From Gnetum montanum (taxonomy: Eukaryota > Streptophyta > Gnetopsida > Gnetales > Gnetaceae), in assembly GCA_015680685.1 (NCBI GenBank), contig MNCI01004594.1:405342-469341 (forward strand): DNA of 64,000 nt, written 5' to 3'. The position numbers were made by a program, and so were the translations under genes. This document shows positions 31,198 to 43,980 of this stretch, piece by piece (the first letter of the stretch is position 1; the number at the start of each line of letters is the position of its first letter). The notes under the pieces are model-generated. The model did no database searches. It saw nothing but the letters and a program-made list of their open reading frames with translations, and was not told the origin of the DNA.

Positions 31198-34100
31198 CGT
31201 AGTATGGCTTGAGGTGCAAGTGGTTCACTGGGTTGGCGAATTCATTGCCATCCATGTCTGCCAGTTTGAAAGCTCCATTCCCGAAGGCTTCAATGACCAC
31301 GTAAGGCCCTTTCCAATTGGTTGAGAATTTTCTCACGTGCTCATGGACGGCCTTGAGGATGCGATCTCCCTTTTGTACTGGTCGTCGATGCTGGTCTGCA
31401 CAGTGCTTTTGTCGTTGTCTGTCTTAATAGCACTCGATTCGTCTTAGTGTCTGCATGCATTCCTCCTCCACTGAGTCGAGGTCGATGGCTCACGATTCAT
31501 TGTTCTGGGCTTTGCTCACGACATTGGATAGGATTATCTAGAGTGAGGATACCTGTAACTCAAGAGGCAACACAACTTCAAATCCGTAAACGAGACTATA
31601 AGGGGTCTTACTTGTAGCGGTTCTGCAAGTTGTTCAATAGGCCCAGAGGACATAGAGTATTTGCTCATGCCACCGCCTCTTGCTGTTGCTAAGCACCCGC
31701 TTCAGTAAGTTGATGATGGACTTATTTGTAGCCTCTGCCTATCTGTTTACTTGCGGGTAGTAGGGGGAAGAAAATGATTGTTTAATGCCCAGGTTACTGT
31801 AGAAGGCCCAGGTTTCTTTACTGCTGAACTGTGATCCATTGTCGATCACAATGGTCATTGGAAGCTCGAACCTAGTCACTATGTTATCGAGGATGAAGTG
31901 GTAGATTTTCTGGAACGTTGTTTTCCTGAGAGGAATAGCTTCCACCCATTTAGTAAAATACTTTGTGGCGGTGATAATGAAGCTATGCCCCGTGGAAGAT
32001 TTAGGCGTGATGGGCCCTATGAGGTCTAGTCCCCATCATTGGAAAGGCCACGTAATTTGTGTAGGGTGTAGGTATGCAGGTGCTATGTGTATAAGATTTG
32101 CATATCTCTGACATATGTCACATGTCTTGATTTTAGACAAGCAGTCGCGCTCCATGTAAGGCCAATAATACCCTAGGCGTCTGATTTTTGCTACCATAGC
32201 CCTAGGTGCAATGTGCCCACCGCACAGCCCTTCATGAACCTCATTAACTACCTTTTGTGCCTGCTCACCACCCACGCATGCCAGCAATATCCCATCGTAG
32301 GACCGTCGGCATAGGGTGTCACTTCCCATGAGCACATATTGCTGGGCACGTTTGCAGATTGCATCTCTCTGGCCCGATGTCAATCCACCTGGGAGTTCGC
32401 CATGTTGTAAATATGCTTTAATGTTATAGTACCATTCCGGGGTGTCCGCAACATCGATAGACGCCACGTGTTCCGTTCGAGTGATAGGTTCTGCGCATTC
32501 TATGATCACAGTGGGCAGGTTCACCAAGGACTGCGATGGGATGTTTAACGCGACGGTAGCTAAGGCGTCTACTATGCCATTCTCATTGCATGGCACATGT
32601 TGCACATCAATGGTCACGAATTGTTTCAATAAGATCTTTGCTAGGTCGCAGTAGGGTTGTAGATGTGTAGCCTTGCAGGCATAAGCTTCAGTGACTTGAT
32701 TCACAACTAGTTGTGAATCTCCCCAGATCGCCAGGTGTTGTACATGCAGTGGGCGGGCGGTTAAGAGGCCTCTGAGTAGCCCCTCATATTCCACCACGTT
32801 GTTAGTGCATGGGAATGCGAAACGATAAGAAGATGGGTGCATCTCCCCAAAAGGGAAGGTGATAATGGCAGCGGCGCTGCCTCCTCGCATGGTTGAGGTG
32901 CCATTGAAGTGTAAGGTCACCTCAAAATGCGGTGGGACAATGGCGACATCGCTTACATATTCGTCTGGGAACTCAAGGTCGATGATAGCCTGGTCGTCGA
33001 CTGGCGAGGATGTGAGCTGGGCCGCTATGGCTTGGCCTTTTGTCGACAATTGGCTCACATAACGTAGATCAAATTTTGCAGTTATGGCCTTCCATAGGGC
33101 TATCCTGCTGTCTTTGTACAGGTTACCGATGATAGCCTGGAGTACATTGCTTTTGCAAATGATGTTGGTTGTGCTACGAAATAGGTAGTGTCGCCACCTT
33201 TTTAGCCCAAACACTAAGGCTAGGCAACTCCTTTCCACCTCATTGTATTTTTTCTCATATGATATTAATGCATGGCTTAGGTAATACACTGGTATTTAGA
33301 GCCATCGTCCCGCTTCTGACATAGCAGTGCCACTATGGATGCGTCAGAGGTGGCGAGGTATATGAAGAAAGGCTTGTCCCTCTGCGGCAAGTATACTGTT
33401 GATAGGTGGAAGAGTTCTTTCTTTAGGTTGTCGAAGGCTTGTTGACATTGAACTGTCCACTTGAAGTCAATCTATTTTTTCATAAGATGTTGCATGGGGT
33501 TTAACTTGTCGGTCAGTCTTGCTATGAACCTTCAAATGAATTGCACTCTGCCTTGTAGACCGCGTAACTCTTTTAGGTTTGTGGGAGNNNNNNNNNNNNN
33601 NNNNNNNNNNNNNNNNNNNNNNNNNNNNNNNNNNNNNNNNNNNNNNNNNNNNNNNNNNNNNNNNNNNNNNNNNNNNNNNNNNNNNNNNNNNNNNNNNNNN
33701 NNNNNNNNNNNNNNNNNNNNNNNNNNNNNNNNNNNNNNNNNNNNNNNAGTCATGAAGGTGGTTGACAGCTGGTGTTCTGGGTTGATGCGGATTTGGTTAT
33801 ATTTGGAGAAACCATCCATGAAGGATAGCAAAGCATGCCCAACCGTGGTGTCGATGAGTTGATCGATGTTCGATAGTGGAAAGTTATCCTTGATCGTTGC
33901 CTTGTTCAAATCTCGAAAATCTATACACATTCGTATCCCTCCTATTTTCTTCGAAACCACAATGATGTTGGACACCCATTCTTAATAGTCGACTGCGTGA
34001 ATGAAACCTGCTCAGTATAACTTAGTGACCTCCTCCTTTACGGCTAACATGATTTTCAGCTTGATTTTATGCATCTTTTGCTTGACTGCCTTCACGTGGG

Positions 34101-34535
34101 GATCTAAGACGATGTTATGCTGAATCAACCGTGGATCTAGACCTGGCATATCTTCATAGGACCATGTGAAGACGTCAATGTGTTCTTACAAGGTTTTAGC
34201 TATGCCCTCATGTATTTGTGTGTCTAGTAGAGAGCTAAGTCTTAATGTCTTTACCTCCCTTCTTGTAGAGGTTACAGGTATCTCGACAAGTGGATCCTCG
34301 GTTACATCCCCAGCCTCCAAATCTAGAACATGGACTAGGTGTTTAGGCAAATCTGTGGGTACTTCCAAGGTTGTTATAATATCGATTGCAACCGACTCCC
34401 AGTTGATTGCATCGGGGTTTAACTTTCTTGCGAGCTTGCCTTGTGGCCCCATCAATATTAGAGTCATGAACAGGGCATGGTGGGTTTCCATTTCTTGTTT
34501 AACATATCATCACAAGATGAGAGCCTAGGTAAGGG
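31198..34535 (-). pseudogene. pol of element D: RT, two RNase H domains, integrase
   Basis: In order on the minus strand: a pre-RT linker (34491), DVFTWSYEDMPGLDP near 34170, RT with VSKKIGGIRMCIDFRDLNKAT and HALLSFMDGFSKYNQI, a 160-base gap (33588-33747) that removes the RT active site, RT-linked RNase H (SHALISYEKKYNEVERSCLALVF), a second RNase H (HFNGTS, NNVVEYEGL, WGDSQLVVNQV, NGIVDALA), then integrase. Integrase has the zinc finger HEGLCGGH...CDICQ, WGLDLIGPI, IDNGSQFSS and YYPQVNR, and a C-terminal domain ending LHLKPYYV at about 31200. The second RNase H has Asn where the first catalytic Asp is expected. Several stops (for example near 32036, 31739 and 33990) make it non-functional. 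It would copy element RNA into DNA and integrate it. Confidence 0.88.
33588..33747. other. Assembly gap of 160 N
   Basis: The gap lies inside the RT domain of element D. Confidence 0.99.
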
Positions 34536-35140
34536 TCACTAGAGATTGTGCAGAACGCAAATCTGCAAAGCATCATCGAGATGCGACTTGCTAAATAAGG
34601 TGATGTAAAGATTGACGATTTTCTTGCTTAGGGTCGTGGTGTACTACCTAGGCATGGGGATCTAGGATAGTTGAAGACACAGTCATTATTGATGTAAATT
34701 GCGAGTTGTACATAGATGCCGAACCACTACTAGTTTAGATGTCTGGTGTGTTGCCATATCGTGACATGCAACATCTTGCTACGCTAAACAACGATAAAAG
34801 AGATAACATTGTGAGCATGAGACGTATCGGGTGGTTAACGCGGGAATGAAGGCGAGAAGCTATTAAGGGCTATGCTATCCTTATGTCGAGGTGTGCTAGG
34901 TGATTGCTGACGCAAGAAGCGTAATTACTTCGTTTGACGTCGTTGCAAACCGTGGTCATTACTAGCTGAAATATTATCATATCATTTTTTTACTTTCGAG
35001 AAGGCACGAAACTGTCTTGGAGCGTGCGGGTGTTTAAATGCCAATAGTGTCTTGATGTCATAGTGAGGATGCTACGCCGCCCGCCATCCCCTCCCCTCCT
35101 TAATCGAAGAGAGAGAAAAGAAGTTTCCCCATTTTGCTCT
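34536..35140. other. Spacer between pre-RT linker of D and the antisense gene
   Basis: No coding motif on either strand. On the minus strand TTACCTAG near 34540 could be an intron acceptor for the pol frame, as in Ogre-type elements, where an intron lies between protease and RT. Confidence 0.4.
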
Positions 35141-35145
35141 TACTG

Positions 35146-35156
35146 CCATAAATAGG
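35146..35156 (+). promoter_or_regulatory. TATA-like box upstream of the antisense gene
   Basis: CCATAAATAGG lies about 150 bp upstream of the ATG at 35301, at a usual distance for a plant promoter. This is inferred from sequence only. Confidence 0.45.
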
Positions 35157-35300
35157 GGTCGAATCTTGGTAATTTCGCTTTTTTTACCTTAGAAGAGCAT
35201 AATCCTTATCGGAGCACTTCGACGATTTCGGAGCGTGGAGTCATTGTGAATCCATGTCGAGGAAAATTTCTATGAAGGCCATAAATCTGCTAGTAGGACT

Positions 35301-38300
35301 ATGGCTCCCAAGACTCAGTTGGTGCTCGCGAAGGTCGGGGATGCGAAGAAGGCCCTGAGACATGGGCCACGGGTGAGCGTTCTAGCGCGGGAGGACACGC
35401 TATTGACCCAGTGAGTTTTATACGACTCTTCCACTCCTTTCTCCTTGCACCTTCTACCTTCTTTCTCTTTGGTTTTATGTCTCATTTATTTTTCTATTGG
35501 TATTTTCTGTGGTTGCGTTATCTTAGCTTTGGTGTTGTCGCGGTCTTGCTTTCTTTTGGTCATCACTATTGTGGAAGGGTCTCGTTGTGGTTATATGCAA
35601 GGCCATTACTACTGCAGCTGTTGCCACGGCTGCAAGACCAAGGTCCTTTAAGCTGCTAAACTATGAAACCTTCGGGAAGGGGCTTGTATGACATATGATG
35701 CGTATCCTGTTTGGGTCTACTATTAGTTATCTTATTGGTACGCCAAGTTACTTGCATGTTCTTGCTACGCTAGGCTTTTGCATCTCTATTGTGCTATGAT
35801 GAACAGGGATCATACTATGTTTTGCTTATGGTCGGCTAGGCACTGCTGCGTCACACACGTATTATGTTCATGTTTGATGTCACTGTCTGTTGTTTCCGTT
35901 ATGCAGGGTAGGGTCAAGGTCTAGATTGGTCGTTTTGGATCTGGAAGAAGTCTTGTGTCATGTAGGTGGGCCTATGGCCAACGTTCCCCCTCCTTCGATC
36001 TGTTTGGGAGGTCGAGCAGTTTGGTTTAGAAATGGGGCATGAGACTTCCTACAATTCCTCCTCAGCCAGTTTAGTCTCATGGTTTGATCCTCTTCGGACG
36101 AGGTGCGGGCGTCCGGCGTGATAGAGGCCTTGCTTCCAGGGGCAAGTCGGGGCGTCCTGAGATATCTTGACGACGATGCAACTTCAGGCAGGCTGGGAGG
36201 AGGGTCTTCTCCACATTCCATAAGGTTGAGGTGCTTGGCCTAGATTTGGGACATGCCAGAATACCAGTGCTCTCATCCCTTCAACACGTTGTACCTCACA
36301 CGCCACATGGCGACATATTTTTTGAACCCACAGGGGACCGTTTACTGTGTTGGCGAGTGAGTTTTACATCTCTATTTTAATGTGCGACATTGGCTATGTT
36401 TAGCCAAGTGTTGATAGTGTGCATTTGTCATCAGGTTCTACCTTAATGACGACAAGGTTCATGATCAGCCGGATGAATTGGCCACGGCACAACTAGCCCT
36501 GCAGGAATTTGCCTTTGCAAAGAGCTTGCGAGCGGGCATGATTACTCTTTGTGGGGAAGGGTACCATCCCCTCTTATGCATGCTCACCTCTTTTTACACT
36601 AATTTTAGGATGAAAGGCTGGCTGGACAAGGAGTGAAGGGAACCCTTTAAGCAATTTACGCTCGAAGCAATCTTAGTGGCTAAACTCCCACTATTCCCCT
36701 CACTGTATAGGCCTGGTGGATTAACGAGCGGGTGTCATTTTTTTTTTACGTATACTTTGTGATTATTGCCACAGGAGCGAAGAAGCCCCACGAAGTGACG
36801 GTGGTGACTACTAGAGGGCAAAGGGGAAACATCTACTTCAAATACGATGAGGTATCGGCAAGCTAGAGCTGGTTGGAACGAGGAGCTCCAGGTCCCTTGC
36901 TTAGAAGAATTTGGATGGCCGGGCTTATGGATTTTTTTATGACATCGAATCCGGGTGTTTCTGCTACTGAGATGCTTTCTCTGGTCAACTCCTTTTCTGG
37001 GCAGGCGAGTCACTTTCGCACATACGTGCGGGGTGTGCGGGTGGTCATTAACATCAATGACCAGCTATTCGTAGATTTGTTCGACGTTCCTAATGATGAT
37101 GCCGATGTGATGTCGAAGGGTAAGCAGGAGTTGACCCTCCTTAAGCAGCATATTAAAGAGTGGCTAAGGCTCACCAAGGAGCGGAAAGGGTTCCCTATGG
37201 AAAAGCTTAAGGGCGGTCCTGCCATGGGGATATACCCGGTGTTTCATGCTCGTGCATTCCCTCAGCTGCTTACCCAAGGAAAGGTCTTGGGGCTCAGGTA
37301 GGCTTGGATAATGCGGGAGGTCATGGAGGAAGGGGCCCATTATAACTAAGCCGAATTCCTATGTAGTGGCTTGCAGGGTGAGATTTTTGGGCTCCGTGAG
37401 CAAATGGAGTCCCGTTCTAATATACACTACGCCTTCTATATTGGCTATTTAAAGCACTTTGTGGAGTTCTTGGAAGTCCAGGAGGATGGGGTCTAGTCCA
37501 AGGTGGATCCTGAACAGATCCCCAAGCCGTGGATTCGACAGGTCTTTCGGACCATGCAAGCCCAGGCTCCCCCGGAGGTGATCGGGGATTCATTCTCTGT
37601 AATGACTAAAGGTCTGACGGTTTGTAGCGTTTGTGGCCAGGACAGCGTAGGGGAGACCCCCCCTACCATACTCGGCAATGCAACCTAGGGTGATCGTCTT
37701 ATCACTGAGGTCATCCCTGCGAAGTTGTAGAGAAAGAGACCTCCCCCTACTAGGGAAAGCCCTCATGAAGAGGAGCGATGACTACGGTTCAAGTTGCGGC
37801 AAACGCAACCCCCCATTGGTGAGCGTTTAGAATGCTAACTATTTCATGCTTAGCTAAGTGGTGCTTGGTGGCATGGTATCAGTTTTGAGTGAATCAACTT
37901 TGATTTATTGTGTGTATACCCTTTTCAAATAGCAGAAGAAGAAGATGAAGAAGAAGGTGACAAGGAAGTGTCAGTCCTCAGACCTGGGGTGACAAATAGA
38001 GACACGGGGGGCCTGGCTTTGGAAGAGAGGGTCCCAGCTAGAGATACTAGGACACTTGTTCCCAGGGCAAGGGCTCTTGTCATTAGGGAGCCTCTTTCAA
38101 CCGACACAGAGGTCTCTTCCCAAAATAAAAAGAACGCTACCCTCTTGAAAGGAAAAGCACCAGCGGTTGAGGTAGGGGTTCCTACGGACCTGGCTGGGCC
38201 TTCTACAGAACCTACTGCGATTTTCTTGCACCAGCATGATGCGAGGCAACAGCCAAATACTAGTGAGTTTAGGCTTTGGATGTGTCCTACCGTAGTCTGC

Positions 38301-39605
38301 TTTAGCTGTTATTGTCATGCTAAATTACGTAACAGGTACTAATGTTGATGTATCATGACCTTCTTCGCCCCGGACGAAGCCGTGGGCTGAAATTCTTGAC
38401 AAGTTTACATTTGTTCAGGGACTAGTTGATGACATGATTAAACACCTTCAATAGGTGGACCCTCGTGCAGGTGAGTGGGAGTGTTAACAACCCCTATGTT
38501 GCTACACTACAACTCTAAACGTATTGATTTATGTTATGTTGACATGATTGCTATACTTTCTTTAGTTTCTCGGCTCAAATGGGACCCGGCCCAACCTATG
38601 GAAATTGGCGTGGTGCCCATACTTTCGCCCAAGTAACTGAAGTGCCTTGTCATGTATTTGACGAGGCTTACAAATGTGTTTTACATTCGGTGCGCTCCCT
38701 ATGGGAATGTAGATGTATCAATGAGGAATTGTGGAAAAGGGCTCATAGGAGCGAGCAGAGAGAGACAGAACTGGTTGCCAAGGTGGAGAACCTCAAGTCG
38801 AGGGTTGATTTCCTTGTGAACCATAGTCCCAACCCTGTGGAGTCGCAAAGGGCTGTGGTCGATCACGCCAGATTTTGGACCGTCGTTCGTCAGAACTTAG
38901 AATCCACCCATGAAATAGTCGAATAGCATATACAGATGAATTTGCTAGCCCAGAAGTGCTAGGATATGAAAGACATCAGCACCAAGATCTTCGAATGGGA
39001 GAAGGCCCAGAGGGACCACAAGTATACATACAAGCAAGAAAATGAAACCCATCGAAGGCTATATAGAGACGCTACTATGGAGGCATTCTCGTACGAGGCA
39101 TTTGTGAAGGCCATCGATGCTTCTGAGGCTTATGCCATGTTTAAAGAGCAGGTGCAGGTCACGGAATCCCCAGATTTGGGGGTGACCCTTCCTACAGGGA
39201 AGACCGCCACCACCTCCCTTTCCCTGGGACCTCTAAAATGGACAATTTCAGAAAATGAGAAAGTTGCCGCTGCAAACACTGAACCTAATGACACGTCTTG
39301 GGTGAATATCTCGATGAAGGAGATTGAACGTCGTCTCAGGCTTAGTCTAGACCAGATACCTCCTTTGATGGACACAAGCTCCCCTCAGGTTACTTGCTTT
39401 GATGCTCTACTACAGCTATCATTTATCGCATTTTTTACCCCTACTAACTACCTTATCCTTCGGGATGCAAGCTCTTAATGAGGATGTGAGGCCTGTGGAG
39501 GGAAGGAATGAGGTGTTAGCAGGGGAAAATATGGGAGCATACAATGTGCAAGTGAATGAGGCAGAGACAAACAGTGAAGGCAATGTGAGCGAGGGTAGCT
39601 TGTGA
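35301..39605 (+). pseudogene. Antisense intron-containing gene inside element D, function unknown
   Basis: Plus-strand exons supported by GT-AG junctions: 35301-35410, 35907-36356, 36435-36731, 36775 to about 37817, about 37933-38260, about 38566-39388, then a last exon near 39483-39605. The first two introns keep codon phase exactly (both phase 2, joining CA|G and GA|G). The protein would begin MAPKTQLVLAKV. It continues through FNTLYLTRHMATYFLNPQGT and FYLNDDKVHDQPDELATA, then a domain with VRGVRVVININDQLFVDLFDVP, an acidic EEEDEEEGDKE stretch, and a coiled-coil C-terminus. At least six stops and one probable frameshift (exon 3/4) are present. The layout (globular domain then coiled coil) parallels the second ORF of element B. 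I cannot assign a function. Confidence 0.65.
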
Positions 39606-39899
39606 NAAAATATGGGAGCATACAATGTGCAAGTGAACGAGGCAGAGACAAACAGTGAAGGCAATGTGAGCGAGGGTAGCTTGTGAGAGCATGAGGGCAG
39701 ATCCTCCCTCTTTTTTTTTTGTTGGAAGAGTTTACAAACACTGCCAATAGGTGAAAATTTTGAATGAAATGTGAAAATTTTAGAAAGGAAAATCGGTTTC
39801 ATGTTATTATGTGTGTTATGTGAAGTTTTCATACTCTGGGATGCTAATTTTAGGCCATCTAGGGCCGTTTTTATTAGTTTTAGGCCATTTCGGGCCATT
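39606..39899. other. 3' flank of the antisense gene, with a single-N join
   Basis: The N at 39606 separates two near-identical copies of an 80-bp segment (39524-39605 and 39607-39686, one visible difference), so the end of the last exon is duplicated in the assembly. Two GGCCAT(C/T)T(A/C)GGGCC-like repeats follow near 39850-39900. Confidence 0.5.
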
Positions 39900-40896
39900 T
39901 GTTAGTTTTCAAAAAGACGACACCCTGGTGGGCTTAGTAGAAAACGAATATGCGAGGATGGTGACTGGGTGAGAGGTTGAAAGGCTGCTATGCTATGCAT
40001 AGCTATCTCCTGACCTTTCATGGGTTGACAGGGCCGTAAGGTCGAGGCATTTTGCCAGGGCCCTCACTCATGCCACTGTCCCCTGCTTGAAAAGGCAACT
40101 CCTCCCAAATGTTTTCTACTTGGGGATCACTTCGTTAGGCCGATCCCTCCGCTGTATGGTTCATGCATGCTTGAACAAGCACTTCATCTTCAGAGGTTGT
40201 AACCTCTGAACATTGCTCTATGTTTAGGTTACTAATTGCTCATGTTACCACCCCATCGCAATGGATTATCACCTCTCTTCCCTCGTATGGTAAGTGGATT
40301 TCCTAGTGTATAGGTGAGGAAACCGCCCTGAGTTGTGCTAACCACGATCTTCCCAAGATTAGGTTAAACCCAGGCATTTCTTCGACTACAACAAACATTG
40401 CGTCCATGAGGAGCTCATTCCCTACTACAAAGTTTACATGAACTGTGCCTTTTACTAGGACACATGCACTATTGAAGGACCATAGACATGATGTCGCTAT
40501 TGGTTTGATCTGATTGACCAACCCCAGTTTCTCTATGATAGGCAAAGAGATGAAGTTTGTGGTTGCCCCATCATCAACATGTACCCTCTGGATTCGGTAT
40601 TGACCAACCCGAATTATGATGAAGAGTGACGCGATAGTCACTTGGCCCTTTTCAGGATCTTCCTTAAGGGCTTTGCTGCTAAAAGTTAGTGGAGGTGCGG
40701 ACTCCATGGGTGTGGAGGCGAGTATGACTAAGTGGATCATTTTCTCGTCTGCCGGCATGTTTTCATCTATCGGGATTTCCGTTAACATGTGGACCAAAGC
40801 CTCGCAATGAGAGGCGGATGCCATGACTAAGTTGTATAGACTTAACATGGTATTTTTTTGCTTTAGGGTTTGCCCAACCTGGGTTAGGGCATTCAA
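39900..40896 (-). pseudogene. Aspartic protease and pol linker of element D
   Basis: A 197-codon open frame (40896-40303) contains RVHVDDGATTNFISL, with Asp-Asp-Gly-Ala at the place of the D-S/T-G catalytic motif, and NLILGRSWL near the end, the usual C-terminal hallmark of plant gypsy proteases. The enzyme would cut the gag-pol polyprotein. The frame continues with stops to about 39900 as the linker to RT (GREVIIHCDG near 40250), then meets the antisense gene. Confidence 0.8.
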
Positions 40897-40938
40897 GAAG
40901 TTTTGGCCGCTTGTCAGTTTGGCACCCTCCTCCTCGAT

Positions 40939-43846
40939 TCATCCTAGAAGATGAATCTCCAGAGGGGAGATGGCCCCAGACCTAGGTTCAAATTTTTGGT
41001 GACAGGATGTAATAAGTTGTGTGCTTGCATCGACCTTTGTCCTTGGTGACAAAGGTGTAAATTTAAGGGGCGAAGATGTGTTCTTAGAGAGGATTTTGAC
41101 GATATTCCTCTTTGACACCTCACCCGTCTGGTAGGTTTCTCGCGTTGTAGGACGAGGAAGTTGTTTGTTGCTGCACGGGATGGAGGCTGTCGAGGATGTT
41201 GGTCTCTTGATGATGAATGGGGCTAGAGGTGTTAGCAGACGGGGTTGCACAGCCCCATCAACGGGAGGTGTAGAGGCAGATATTCGTGGTGGGACTTTTA
41301 GGATGAAGGGTGACTGTGGGCTTGGACTGGCCATTGGTGGCATGGGAGTACTACGCTGAGGCACACGAATCACAAATGGTTAGAAGGGTGGCATGGGGTC
41401 ATTGTCAATACCGATGGCATTGATTATGTAACCAGAGTTGTTGGCGTTGAGTGGGTCGGTATAGACGTACATGGATTGGTTTTCAGGGTGTACTAGGATA
41501 CTTTCATCTAGCACCAAATGCCCTAGGTCAATCAAACTTTGTATGTCATCTTGCAACGATAGACAATAATCCGTGGTATGACCACATAGTTGGTGGTAAT
41601 CGCAAAACCTGTCTAGCCTAAAACTTTTAGGGACTGGAGGTTCGTTGGGCAGGGCTAAAGAGGGATTTCTAAGGAGTTTGTAGTAGCGTCGATGCCTCAT
41701 GTTTGCTTCTTCTGACATCCGCTTGTGTTGAATGTATCCCCCTGCCAACAGTTACTTTAGGAGTTCTGAAGGTTTGAGGGGCAGCGGAGTATATTTTGAA
41801 CGATCTTTACGTTCGAAATTAGGTTTAGTGTATGCAGATGTCTCAAGTGCAGGGGCGGCGGGTTGTGATGCTTGGCCCGACCTAGGTCTTGAGTCGATTG
41901 TAGGTATGGTCGGTTTCTTGTTATTCTTGTTTCTGCTATTGTTGTGTTTGGGCTTAGCTTTAGCTACCACAGCAGCCACCATGGTCGTTGGGGCCTTGCC
42001 TTTGTATTTCTTTGCAAAATTATTCGTATAAGTGACGTAAGCTGGGTCTTTCTTGCCTCAGCTGTGTCTTGTATGCTTTTCGTTTGAGTGAAAGCTTGAC
42101 TAAGTGAGCATGGAGCAAGGTAATATAGTTTTGACTTGATGAAGTCATTCACTACACCCTTAAAGATGGCTAATAAATGAGCCTCCACGATAGGTTCACG
42201 AATTTTGTTAAGGGTTGCGCTCCATCGTTGAATGAATTTCTAAATTGGTTCTAGCAGCTCTTGCTTCACACTCATCAGCTGATCTAGTGTGGTTTTTGAC
42301 TTCAAGTTATACTTGAAGCGTGTCACAAACTGGGTCAAGAGTTCCTCCAAAGTCGAAATGGATGAACGTGGCAACGTGCGATACCAATCTAGGGCTTTCC
42401 CGGCTAGGGACATGGCGAAAACGCGAATGATCATATGCGGCCATTGTTGCAGCAACAAAGACTTTGACCAGAAAGTGATGAGATGTGTATTGGGATCTCC
42501 TTCTCCATCGTACTTCGTGAAGTGCGGGAGGGACATCCCGACTGGTAGTATCAAGGCAGGGATTGCGGGGTTGACGGAGTCTTCTTGGTAAAAGTCCATG
42601 ACTCGTACCATATCAAACCCAATAGCTTGGAGGCGTTTTACTTCCTCAGTCAGGGTCTGAATAAGCTGAAAAGCATGGTCCAAACCCAGGGATGCTGTAG
42701 ATGGTTGAGGGACTATAGAGGCAATCCCCATAGGTGGCATGGTAACGGTGGCAATTTGTCCCATTGGCTATGCCATTGAGGCCGCCCCTACCAAAGATGT
42801 TGTTTGCGTTGTCCACCATCTAGTGGGTGGTATCGTTGGAGCTATGATAGCAGGATAAGCTACCAAGTAAGTTGTTTGAGTCACCGACGGGACCCCCCAT
42901 GGACCCATGCCAGGTTGTGCCGTTTGGGGGCTCGAGTAGACCTAAGGGCGAGTGTAATGAGACATCTGCAACGATTGCAGAATGAATGAAGAAGTGAACG
43001 GAGGCCACCACGTGGATGGGCCTGGGCCCACCACAGTGGGTTGGTCAGTCGCATATGTAGGAATTGGTATGGGAGTTAGGTGCGATTGTAGAGTAGGTAC
43101 AGTGTGGACATGCAGTAGAGTGGCCGCGACAAGTATGTTGCATGTTGCAGTAGTGTGCTGATAAACAGCTTGCAATGGCACAATTGCTGCGGGTGCAACT
43201 GGGCGATAGGGGTGATGAGATACTGGGAACGTAGCATGGCTACCCATTGTAGTTGCAGTTACAGACTACTAAAGCATAGGTGCGATGGTGAAGGGGGTGG
43301 CGGCAGGCAATGGGTTGGCCCAAAAGGATTGGGTAGGCGGGATAGGAATGGGGTTGGTCGGGCCTCCCTCATCCTATTGGGAATCAAGTTCCTCTTGCCC
43401 ATCTTGAAAGGCATCATCCTGGTTGGATGTTGTGTCTTGTTGCCGCCTAAGCCTTGTCAACTAGATTAGTTGATCTAGCAGCCTTTGGTTNGCCTAAGCC
43501 TTGTCAACTAGATTAGTTGATCTAGCAGCCTTTGGTTTGCTTGTGTCAAAGGCAGGGAAATGCCCTGGTTAGGAACAAATTCCTCCCCGTTGCAGTATGC
43601 GAACTCAAAGCTACGTTTTTCTTTGAGTTCATGTAAATCTAAGGGCAGGTTAGCCTGCACCTTTGCACAAAGGAAATTGTAATGCTCGTGTTGCTGGGCC
43701 AGGCCCTCAGGTCCTCGATTTTGGATTCTGAGGGACCGGCGTGCTCCTGGTGTTGGATTCAACCATTGTTCGGCACCAGTAGTGCCTCGGGCTACGAAGG
43801 GCACCTCCATGTTGGAGATATCGACAGCAGTGGTGGCAGAAGTCAT
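40939..43846 (-). pseudogene. gag of element D
   Basis: From an ATG at 43846 the minus strand gives an N-terminal segment to 43508, a Pro/Thr/Val-rich region, then the capsid domain at 42764-42240 (LPHFTKYDGEGDPNTHLITFW, AGKALDWYRTLP, LLTQFVTRFKY). Frame breaks follow through 42188-41752. A CxxH-type knuckle FCDYHQLCGHTTDYC occurs near 41600 and a Pro-rich linker at 41373-40939. The protein would form the element's particle. The single N at 43491 divides two exact 46-bp copies, so one frame break there may be an assembly error. Confidence 0.8.
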
Positions 43847-43860
43847 CGTTAAGTAAGTGT

Positions 43861-43926
43861 TTATGCGAAAATGCTAGAAAGATTATGCGAAAATGCTAGA
43901 AAGATTATGCGAAAATGCTAGAAAAT
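43861..43926. repeat. Three 22-bp tandem repeats upstream of D gag
   Basis: Three copies of TTATGCGAAAATGCTAGAAA plus two bases in a row, in the leader just before the gag ATG. Confidence 0.9.
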
Positions 43927-43980
43927 GCAGAAGAACAGAAGGATTCAACAAAACAAAAATAGGTGGCTTTTCATCCTGCA

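Noticed and set aside
32442-33062. Plus-strand open frames opposite D pol
   Set aside because: They mirror the RNase H and integrase coding region on the other strand and have no independent motif.
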